A DNA stretch of 5,388 bases from Candidatus Melainabacteria bacterium. GTDB taxonomy: Bacteria > Cyanobacteriota > Vampirovibrionia > Obscuribacterales > Obscuribacteraceae. The notes under the pieces were generated by a model. It saw only the letters and a list, made by a program, of their open reading frames with translations, was not told the DNA's origin and did no database searches. Each line of letters opens with the position of its first letter. Within the stretch, counting starts at the first letter, position 1. The DNA lies in contig PSRH01000020.1 of assembly GCA_003175915.1 (NCBI GenBank), positions 1 through 5,388 on the forward strand, in the 5' to 3' direction. This document shows positions 1 through 5,388 of this stretch, one piece after another. The position numbers were made by a program, and so were the translations under genes.

Positions 1-6
1 GCCACG

Positions 7-1962
7 CTACATTGAGCGTTGAGAAATCTCTGATTGCATCTTCTTAAGAAGTTGGTCGGTGCTCATAAGACCCAAATCGCCTTCTCTCCTGTGGCGCACT
101 GACAACTGCTTGGAGGCTACTTCTTTATCCCCGATCACGATCATGTAGGGGACTTGCTGAACTTGCGCTTCGCGAATCCTGTAGTTTATTGTCTCGGAGC
201 GATGATCAATCTGCACGCGCACACCTACTTCGGTTAATGCATCACTCAATTCCTTGGCCGCCTGATAATGGCGATCAGCAATTGGTAAGGCGACGACCTG
301 AGTGGGAGCCAACCACAATGGAAATGCTCCGGCATAATGTTCAATCAAACCACCGCAAAAGCGCTCCATAGAGCCAAGAACAGCTCGGTGCACCATCACC
401 GCTTTATGGCGATTGCCGTCTTCACCGATATAGCTGACATCAAATCGACTGGGCAAATTGAGATCAACTTGCACAGTCGGGCCCTGCCATTCTCGGCCAA
501 TCGCATCAAAAAGCTTGACGTCAATTTTGGGCGCATAAAAGACGCCACCGCCCTCGTCGATAGCATAGTCAAGATTGCGCTTCTTCAAGGCATTCTCCAG
601 AGCGGAGGTGGCCATTTCCCATTCTTCGTCGGTCCCCAGGTATTTCTCCGGGCGGGTCGCTAAATAGGCCTTATAGGTATACCCGAAGGTGCGCATCATG
701 TTGTCGACAAGATCAAGTACACCCATGATTTCGCCTTCCAGTTGTTCCGGAGTGCAAAAGATGTGCGAGTCATCCTGAGTGAAACCCCTGACTCTGAGCA
801 TCCCATGCAGAACACCTGAGCGCTCATAGCGATAGACTGTGCCTAGCTCCGCAAACCTGATTGGTAGGTCGCGATAGCTGTGCAAGCGTGACTTATAAAT
901 CATGATATGTCCGGGACAATTCATCGGCTTGGCTCGATAGGCCTGGCCGTCAATGTCCATCGGTGAGTACATATTTTCGCTGTAGGTTTCCAGGTGACCA
1001 CTAATGCGATAGAGCTCTTCGCTAGCCAAATGCGGCGTGTAGACAAATTGATAACCACGCCTTATGTGTTCAGCCCGCCAGAAGTCTTCGATTACGCGCC
1101 TGACCGTCGCCAGATTGGGATGCCACATGATCAACCCGGGACCGACTTCTTCATGTACCGAGAACAGATCGAGCTGCTTGGAAAGTCGACGATGATCGCG
1201 CTTTTCCGCTTCCTCAAGCCGGCGCAAATAATCATCAAGAGCTTGCTGCGACCAAAAGGCAGTAGCGTAAATTCTCTGGAGCTGCTCCTTCTTTTCATCG
1301 CCGCGCCAGTAGGCGCCTGAAACCTTCAAAAGCTTGAAGTATTTGATCAGATTCGTGGAAGGCAAATGTGGCCCTCTACAGAGATCGTTCCAGACCACCT
1401 TTCCCGACTTATCTTCCATTAAGTACAGGGTCGGTGAATCGTTCTTATGCTCTTCCAAAAGCTCGGCTTTAAATTTCTCACCCAGCGATTTGAACTCGGC
1501 GATTTTCTTGTCAACATCCGGAATTTGATAGCGGATGATTTTATGACCTGAACCGCTGATCCGCTTCATCTCCTCTTCTATTTTGCTTAGATCTTCAGGA
1601 GAAAGTGCATGATCCGGAATCTCAAAGTCGTAGTAGAAGCCATCTTCAATCGTCGGCCCGATTGCCACTTTCGCCTTCGGAAACAAAGCTTGGACGGCCT
1701 CCGCCATAACGTGGGCTGCGGAGTGTCTGAGCAATTCCAGCGATTCAGGATCATCGGCAGTGAGAATCTTGACTTTGTTACCTTCCGCTAGAGGCGCGTA
1801 AAGGTCTCTCAGCTCCTCGTTAATCAACGCTCCAACTGCCTTCTTATGCAGCGATTGAGATATTGCCTTGGCCAGATCGGCAGCAGTCGATCCGGTAGCA
1901 AGGGTTTTCTTCCCGCCATCAGGTAAGTGAACCGTAAGCTCCGATCCATTCTTTGTCGACAT
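7..1962 (-). CDS. thrS: threonyl-tRNA synthetase (class II)
   Basis: Cytosolic enzyme that activates threonine with ATP and charges tRNA-Thr; an N-terminal editing domain removes mischarged serine. With the start chosen here the protein has 651 residues, a normal full length. Visible parts in order: TGS domain about 5-68; editing domain with the HxxxH pair H80/H84 and the later C195/H199 (LCRGPH); class II core from about 270 with zinc ligands C349 (MNCPGH), H400 (DDSHIF) and H525 (HRAVLGS); motif 2 around R378 (VYRYERSG); motif 3 HRAVLGSMERF; anticodon-binding domain from about 555 to the end. All catalytic, zinc and editing residues are present. The frame stays open to an ATG at 1989, but that has no Shine-Dalgarno. 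The ATG at 1962 has AAAGGAG 8 bases upstream and gives the usual short lead into the TGS domain. It is the last gene of the mnmE run, 51 bases after the preceding gene, and that gap can fold over the ribosome site. Confidence 0.98.
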   Translation of the reverse strand: MSTKNGSELTVHLPDGGKKTLATGSTAADLAKAISQSLHKKAVGALINEELRDLYAPLAEGNKVKILTADDPESLELLRHSAAHVMAEAVQALFPKAKVAIGPTIEDGFYYDFEIPDHALSPEDLSKIEEEMKRISGSGHKIIRYQIPDVDKKIAEFKSLGEKFKAELLEEHKNDSPTLYLMEDKSGKVVWNDLCRGPHLPSTNLIKYFKLLKVSGAYWRGDEKKEQLQRIYATAFWSQQALDDYLRRLEEAEKRDHRRLSKQLDLFSVHEEVGPGLIMWHPNLATVRRVIEDFWRAEHIRRGYQFVYTPHLASEELYRISGHLETYSENMYSPMDIDGQAYRAKPMNCPGHIMIYKSRLHSYRDLPIRFAELGTVYRYERSGVLHGMLRVRGFTQDDSHIFCTPEQLEGEIMGVLDLVDNMMRTFGYTYKAYLATRPEKYLGTDEEWEMATSALENALKKRNLDYAIDEGGGVFYAPKIDVKLFDAIGREWQGPTVQVDLNLPSRFDVSYIGEDGNRHKAVMVHRAVLGSMERFCGGLIEHYAGAFPLWLAPTQVVALPIADRHYQAAKELSDALTEVGVRVQIDHRSETINYRIREAQVQQVPYMIVIGDKEVASKQLSVRHRREGDLGLMSTDQLLKKMQSEISQRSM

Positions 1963-1970
1963 AGAACACA

Positions 1971-2008
1971 CTCCTTTGAATAGCGGCATCTACAAACTGC
2001 CGCAAAGG
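1971..2008 (-). promoter_or_regulatory. thrS leader hairpin overlapping the Shine-Dalgarno; candidate ThrRS operator
   Basis: On the minus strand, an inner 6-bp stem GCGGCA (2003-1998) / TGCCGC (1988-1983) encloses the 9-base loop GTTTGTAGA. A second 5-bp stem, CCTTT (2008-2004) / AAAGG (1977-1973), stacks beneath it with a 5-base bulge TATTC (1982-1978). The AAAGG arm is part of the thrS Shine-Dalgarno AAAGGAG (1977-1971), so the folded form would hide the ribosome site. If the loop's G and A ends are stacked, the remaining seven bases UUUGUAG resemble a tRNA-Thr anticodon loop: U33, anticodon UGU, A37. There is no T-tract after the stem, so it is not an intrinsic terminator. The pairing is read directly from the sequence; a regulatory role is inferred by analogy with E. 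coli thrS. Confidence 0.5.
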
Positions 2009-2013
2009 GCATT

Positions 2014-2466
2014 TTAACAGGGGAATTCCTGCTCAAGGTCGGCAATGAAGCTAGCTAAGTTATCTTCCGTAGTATGAAATCTGACGCCCATGGCGTCCCA
2101 GGTATAGATGCCCGATTCGGCGTTGCCGGCATCCAGCCAGGCTTCGACTTTCAGTCCATGGTCGGGCGATCGTTCCAAGCTAAGTTCGAAGAAGGGTTCT
2201 GCCGGTTCGAAACTAAAACTGTCCAGGCGCTTTTGGCGCATTTCGTTAAGCAAATATAAGAGCTTCGCTATCTCATCCTGCGGCACACGGCAGATGAGAC
2301 ACTCATCGCCACGCTGAGCATCGGCAGTAGAAACGCGGTGCCGTCCGCTTACCAGTCTGACCACTACCGCTTGCCAGACTTGCTTTTTCTCCTCACGCTT
2401 AGCGCCATGATCGGAGAGCTCAAAGGAACTTTGGGTATCAGGGTCTTCGGATTTAAGCTGAGCCAT
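2014..2466 (-). CDS. uncharacterised 150-residue protein in the mnmE-thrS run
   Basis: I do not firmly recognise this protein. It is soluble, with no signal peptide or membrane segment. Residues 1-28 are polar and charged, probably disordered. A compact domain seems to run from W31 (WQAVVVRLVSGRHRVST) to the end. It has a CxxC pair (C56, C59), a helix-like stretch about 63-80, then FEPAEPFFELSLER (86-99), a probable strand VEAWLDAGN (107-115), an aromatic GIYTWDAMGVRF (119-130) and a final helix rich in acidic residues. The C-terminal strand and helix arrangement faintly recalls small WapI-like or immunity-type domains, which is only an impression. ATG start with AAGGA (2479-2475) 8 bases upstream, lying in the 14-base gap after the mnmE stop. 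Good ribosome site, tight spacing and ordinary codon use make it a real gene. Its position suggests co-expression with tRNA modification and charging genes but does not prove a shared function. Confidence 0.88.
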   Translation of the reverse strand: MAQLKSEDPDTQSSFELSDHGAKREEKKQVWQAVVVRLVSGRHRVSTADAQRGDECLICRVPQDEIAKLLYLLNEMRQKRLDSFSFEPAEPFFELSLERSPDHGLKVEAWLDAGNAESGIYTWDAMGVRFHTTEDNLASFIADLEQEFPC

Positions 2467-2480
2467 AGAGCGAATCCTTG

Positions 2481-3890
2481 TTATTTGCCGATGCAGAAAT
2501 TAGCAAAGACTTCCCGGATGACTTCCTCGGAAACCATTTCGCCGCAGATCTCAGACAAGCTATCGATGGCAATCTTCAAATCACTTGCCAAGCAATCCTG
2601 CGGCATCCTGCTTTTCAGCGTTTCATCCACGTGTTTCAATGCCTCAATGGCCTTTCGGCAGAGGGCCGCCTGGCGATCATTGAGCGAAGCTTCTCCCTCG
2701 GAGTTATTTTTTCCGCTAAGAGCAAAGCTTTCGATTGTCGAACATAACCCCTCAATACCGCTGCCAGTCTTGGCAGAAATTAATAATTCGGCCACCGGCT
2801 TGGCATTGGCTCCCATCTTTATATGACCGTCCCCAGCATGAGCAGCAACGAGATCGACTTTGTTGTCCAAAGCGATCCAGGGCCTTGCCCCGACAAGCTC
2901 AATGATCCTCGCTTCTTCTTCTCCCCAGCCGCAAGTGAGATCGGTTACCAAAAGCACCAGATGCGACTCTTCCACGGCCTTCTTGGTTCGATCAATGCCA
3001 ATAAGTTCCACCGCATCATCTGTATGCCGTATGCCGGCCGTATCAACAAGAATGACCGGAATGCCCCTTATGTCGAGGGGCTCCTCAAGCGAGTCGCGCG
3101 TCGTCCCAGGCGTGTCGCTGACAATCGCCCTTTCAAACTTGAGAAGCTGATTGAGCAGACTTGATTTGCCGGCATTCGGCCGTCCGACAATGGCCAATCG
3201 TAAGCCGTCTCGCAAGAATCTACCTGACAAAGCCGTCTCAGCCAGCCCCTGCAAACGGGTTATGCCGGCTGCAACAATTGTCTCGACATCTTGTTCGGGA
3301 GTATCGCCTATCTCATCCGGAAAATCGATGCCAGCAACTACAGTAGTGAGCAAGCCCATTAATTGCTGACGCACGTCCTTGATCTGCCTGCCGAGATCGC
3401 CTGAAAGAGCGGACAAAGCGAGCTTGCTCTGGCGGGACGTTTTTGCCTGAATCAGATCGAGAACTGCTTCCGCTTGGGTCAAATCGATGCGTCCAGAAAG
3501 AAAAGCCCTTTGGGTAAACTCTCCTGGTTTAGCAAGCCGAGCCCCCAGCTCAAGGCATAATGCCAACACGTGTCGAGTGATCACGGGACTGCCGTGACAG
3601 CTTATCTCGACCAGATCTTCACCAGTATATGAATTCGGTCCCAGAAAGGCTGTCACTACTACTTCGTCGAGCCTTTCTTTAGTGGTGTAATGTTGCAAAT
3701 AACCATGAACGGCCGAGTGGGTCTTCAGCCGAGTTTCTCCGCCCTTTTGCCGGGCCGGTACAAACAACCGCTCGACAATTTGGCAGGCGTTTGCACCGGA
3801 GACGCGAACGACGGAAATGGCGCCCACGCCTGGCGCAGTCGAAATGGCAGCAATCGTGTCATCGAAGCTCACAAGAGCTGAATCTAGCAC
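2481..3890 (-). CDS. mnmE: tRNA modification GTPase MnmE (TrmE)
   Basis: Potassium-dependent GTPase that works with MnmG to add the (carboxymethyl)aminomethyl group to uridine 34 of tRNAs reading split codon boxes. From the start used here it has 469 residues, close to the usual 450-460. The N-terminal folate-binding domain (DTIAAIST near the start, then SYTGEDLVEISCHG at about 87-100) is followed by a helical domain. Into this the G domain is inserted: P-loop GRPNAGKS 236-243, GTTRD 262-266, DTAG 283-286, NKVD 343-346 and SAK 372-374. The C-terminal CIGK (466-469) carries the catalytic cysteine, so the protein is intact. No ATG is available in frame near the N-terminus. The candidates are TTG 3905, GTG 3890 and GTG 3872. 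GTG 3890 has AGAGGA (3900-3895) 4 bases upstream. TTG 3905 has GGAG only 2 bases away, and GTG 3872, which would give the most typical N-terminus, has no ribosome site. First gene of the leftward run; its partner MnmG is not in the window. Confidence 0.97.
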   Translation of the reverse strand: MLDSALVSFDDTIAAISTAPGVGAISVVRVSGANACQIVERLFVPARQKGGETRLKTHSAVHGYLQHYTTKERLDEVVVTAFLGPNSYTGEDLVEISCHGSPVITRHVLALCLELGARLAKPGEFTQRAFLSGRIDLTQAEAVLDLIQAKTSRQSKLALSALSGDLGRQIKDVRQQLMGLLTTVVAGIDFPDEIGDTPEQDVETIVAAGITRLQGLAETALSGRFLRDGLRLAIVGRPNAGKSSLLNQLLKFERAIVSDTPGTTRDSLEEPLDIRGIPVILVDTAGIRHTDDAVELIGIDRTKKAVEESHLVLLVTDLTCGWGEEEARIIELVGARPWIALDNKVDLVAAHAGDGHIKMGANAKPVAELLISAKTGSGIEGLCSTIESFALSGKNNSEGEASLNDRQAALCRKAIEALKHVDETLKSRMPQDCLASDLKIAIDSLSEICGEMVSEEVIREVFANFCIGK

Positions 3891-3954
3891 ATCGTCCTCT
3901 TCCAATTCTCCAGGAAATCACTTTTGCTGAGGTTTCCATGCGAACTACCAGGGC

Positions 3955-3983
3955 TTGAACTGCATCCGGCACGGTGGTAGTAT
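3955..3983 (+). promoter_or_regulatory. predicted sigma-70-type promoter of the HU gene
   Basis: A -35 box TTGAAC (3955-3960) is followed by a 17-base spacer and a -10 box TAGTAT (3978-3983). Each box matches the consensus at 4 of 6 positions. A TG at 3975-3976 with one base before the -10 box makes it an extended -10 element. Transcription would begin near 3990, leaving a leader of about 55 bases before the HU start codon. It lies in the divergent mnmE-HU gap. Prediction only. Confidence 0.6.
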
Positions 3984-4034
3984 CACTCAAACATTTTTGG
4001 ACTCTTCTAGAAACACCTCATCCCCAGGCAAGTT

Positions 4035-4040
4035 AGGAAG
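4035..4040 (+). promoter_or_regulatory. Shine-Dalgarno of the HU gene
   Basis: AGGAAG stands 6 bases before the ATG at 4047 (AGGA is 8 bases away). It supports this ATG as the start, which also gives the canonical HU N-terminus MNKAELV. Confidence 0.75.
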
Positions 4041-4046
4041 AACAAT

Positions 4047-4436
4047 ATGAATAAAGCAGAATTGGTTACACAAATTGCACATGCTACTGGCCACAATAAA
4101 GTACAGGTACAGAGCGCTTTGGCGGCAACACTGCACGTGATCACCGGTGCCCTTTCCAGGGGTGAACGGATCACGTTAATTGGTTTCGGTACGTTCGAAC
4201 GACGTCAACGGCAAGCCCGTGTCGGCGTTAACCCGCAAGACCCTAAACAAAAATTGAGGATAGCAGCAGCTCGTGTTCCGGCATTCCGGGCCGGTCAAGA
4301 GCTCAAGGACATCGTTGACGGTCGGGCCAAACTCCCCAACCTGGAAATCAGTCGCCATGAACCTAAACATGCAGCGAAAGCAGCAAAAGGTGGAAAGAAA
4401 AAATCGGGCGGCAAAAAATCCAAAAAGCGCAGATAA
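4047..4436 (+). CDS. hup: HU-family DNA-binding protein with lysine-rich C-terminal tail
   Basis: Small nucleoid protein that binds and bends DNA as a dimer. Residues 1-91 are a complete HU/IHF core: MNKAELVTQIA, a second helix to about 35, the GFGTFERRQRQAR strand (46-58), the DNA-arm region with the intercalating proline in NPQ (62-64), and VPAFRAGQELKDIV (77-90). Within the arm the usual TGE turn is replaced by DPKQ. At 129 residues it is longer than the standard of about 90. After a linker (92-106) comes a tail, 107-129, in which 12 of 23 residues are Lys or Arg, the rest mainly Ala, Gly and Ser. This resembles the H1-like tails of actinobacterial and some other HU proteins. It is a single gene with its own extended -10 promoter and an intrinsic terminator, divergent from mnmE. 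An HU rather than IHF assignment is likely but not strict; hup is used as a general symbol. Confidence 0.96.
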   Translation: MNKAELVTQIAHATGHNKVQVQSALAATLHVITGALSRGERITLIGFGTFERRQRQARVGVNPQDPKQKLRIAAARVPAFRAGQELKDIVDGRAKLPNLEISRHEPKHAAKAAKGGKKKSGGKKSKKRR

Positions 4437-4459
4437 GCAACCGCGACCATAACTAATAC

Positions 4460-4528
4460 AGACGCACCGCTCTGTTCTCATAAGTTCCAAGCACGGACGA
4501 GAAACAATAAGCGGTGCGTTTTGCTTTT
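4460..4528 (+). terminator. intrinsic terminator of the HU gene
   Basis: A perfect 10-bp stem, ACGCACCGCT (4462-4471) with AGCGGTGCGT (4510-4519), extends through a G-T and an A-T pair at its base. Above a small internal loop, TGTTCTC (4473-4479) pairs with GAGAAACA (4499-4506) with one bulged A, leaving a 19-base apical loop. The stem runs into TTTTGCTTTT (4519-4528), a U-rich tract on the HU transcript. It starts 23 bases after the HU stop codon. In the other direction the stem is not followed by a T-tract, so it is probably not an efficient terminator for the convergent membrane-protein gene. Confidence 0.82.
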
Positions 4529-4572
4529 GTCTTAGCTTCTGGTATGCGGTTATCTTTGCAACCCGGTCTCGA

Positions 4573-5361
4573 TCAGCCTCGCAAGAAGTGCTGCAAATCT
4601 GGAAGCTGGTGGGCCCGTCCAAGCAAGAAGTAAGAGCCGACGACAAGACTAAATACGCCAACCACAGCACCCACGGTTATATAGGCGCTGCGGATCTTGG
4701 TTGAAGAGATCAAACCAAGCGAACCAAGGACTGCAACCAGAGTGTTGGAAAGAATCATGCCTACTATGAAAGCAATGAGCATGGCAATGCCATTAACATG
4801 ACTGTTCGAGCCGCATACGGTAGCCATCAAAAGCACCTGCGTTGCCGTCTCGGCACCGAGGCCGTGAATCATGCCCACACCGAAGGCCGTTCTGGGACCA
4901 TACGGCTTAATTTGCATCTGCTTCACTTTCTTGTCGCTTGACAGCCCGCTGCGCAGCCAATTGAGAGTGGTCGTAATCCAGGCAAACATAGCCATCCAGC
5001 GGCTCAACGGTCTGAATTCTCCCCCGCCTGTAAGCGAGCGCGTCAACGAATAGAAGACCCACAGGCCGAGCACGATCAGGGTGAAGCCGACCGCCCTTTC
5101 CATAAGAGGATCGATCCAGCGCGGTAAGGCATAGGCGCAAAGCAACGCCGCTAAGCCGAGCATCAATACCACAAGAGCATGCCCAAACGCATAAAACAGG
5201 GATAGCGAAATCGATCCGCGTTGAGGGCCTGCGGAATCACCCGTGCCGCCAGTAGATGCTCCGACGATATCCATAATCGCGGCAAGGTGATCCCAGTCGA
5301 TTCCGTGCCTGAGCCCAAGGAGGAAAGCATTGCTGAGGATGGAAAAGAGCAGGAAATTCAC
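4573..5361 (-). CDS. NiCoT/NicO-family nickel/cobalt permease-like membrane protein
   Basis: Predicted inner-membrane protein of 262 residues with about six to seven hydrophobic segments (about 3-17, 52-76, 88-108, 120-134, 157-181, 191-214, 226-249). The first charged motif, RHGIDWDH (18-25), contains HX4DH (H19, D24, H25), the metal-binding signature of the nickel/cobalt transporter family. FYAFGHALVV (56-65) matches the second signature (GH followed by small residues and VV). GLGAETATQV (167-176) corresponds to the third, usually read as GFDTATEV. A basic cytoplasmic loop lies near 139-157. Uptake of Ni2+ or Co2+ is the family expectation, but the substrate cannot be read from sequence, and a UreH-like or efflux relative is possible. 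The start is GTG at 5361: an in-frame TAG lies four codons upstream, and the homologous first segment begins here. The ribosome site is weak (GAAG). It converges on the HU gene; its promoter is outside the window, and no nickel enzyme gene is nearby. Confidence 0.85.
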   Translation of the reverse strand: MNFLLFSILSNAFLLGLRHGIDWDHLAAIMDIVGASTGGTGDSAGPQRGSISLSLFYAFGHALVVLMLGLAALLCAYALPRWIDPLMERAVGFTLIVLGLWVFYSLTRSLTGGGEFRPLSRWMAMFAWITTTLNWLRSGLSSDKKVKQMQIKPYGPRTAFGVGMIHGLGAETATQVLLMATVCGSNSHVNGIAMLIAFIVGMILSNTLVAVLGSLGLISSTKIRSAYITVGAVVGVFSLVVGSYFLLGRAHQLPDLQHFLRG

Positions 5362-5388
5362 TTTAGCTTCAGTCTAGTTCAAGCCGGG

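Noticed and set aside
1963..1989. Nine-codon upstream extension of thrS to an ATG at 1989
   Set aside because: No Shine-Dalgarno precedes it, and it lies inside the leader hairpin. The ATG at 1962 has a strong AAAGGAG at ideal spacing and fits the family N-terminus.
2338..2826. Plus-strand open frame of 162 codons antisense to mnmE and the small gene
   Set aside because: Both overlapped genes are well supported, and the translated product has no family features.
3913..3937. Short inverted repeat GGAAA/TTTCC upstream of mnmE
   Set aside because: A 5-bp stem with a loop of about 15 bases is too weak to distinguish from chance.
3979..3984. GATACT on the minus strand as an mnmE -10 box
   Set aside because: It matches the consensus at 4 of 6 positions, but there is no acceptable -35 box at 16-18 bases, so no mnmE promoter is claimed.
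4005..4012. Perfect palindrome TTCTAGAA in the HU leader
   Set aside because: An 8-base palindrome is expected by chance about once in 250 bases; with no second copy or known repressor it is not evidence of an operator.
4176..4670. Minus-strand open frame of 164 codons across the HU gene and the end of the permease gene
   Set aside because: It overlaps two well-supported genes and the terminator, and its cysteine-rich product has no recognisable domain. It is a shadow frame.

Overview
The window is an ordinary chromosomal segment of about 50% G+C with five complete genes, tightly packed. Three lie in one leftward run: mnmE, then an unrecognised 150-residue protein, then thrS. A rightward HU-type DNA-binding protein gene diverges from mnmE, and a leftward NiCoT/NicO-type membrane protein gene converges on the HU gene. 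I see no mobile element, CRISPR array, tRNA or rRNA gene, and no gene-free stretch longer than about 140 bases. Purine-rich Shine-Dalgarno sites and two probable GTG starts show a bacterium. The phylum cannot be fixed from this sequence. An early-branching or non-photosynthetic cyanobacterial relative is only a guess from the look of the proteins.

Left part (7-3905, minus strand). mnmE makes the GTPase that modifies the wobble uridine of several tRNAs, and thrS makes threonyl-tRNA synthetase. The small gene sits between them, with 14 bases to mnmE and 51 bases to thrS, and all three are probably co-transcribed. The 51-base gap before thrS can fold into a hairpin that pairs with the thrS Shine-Dalgarno sequence. 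Its loop reads U-U-U-G-U-A, like the anticodon loop of tRNA-Thr(UGU). This is the most interesting signal in the window. It suggests either autogenous control by ThrRS, as known for E. coli thrS, or translational coupling to the upstream gene.

Middle (3906-4046). A 141-base divergent intergenic region carries a good extended -10 promoter for the HU gene (TTGAAC, 17 bases, TAGTAT). I could not identify a convincing mnmE promoter there.

Right part (4047-5361). The HU protein has a normal core followed by a lysine-rich tail, and its gene ends at a clear intrinsic terminator. The last gene encodes a multi-pass membrane protein with the HX4DH metal-binding signature of nickel/cobalt permeases. 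It has an altered third signature and begins 27 bases from the window edge, so its promoter is not visible.
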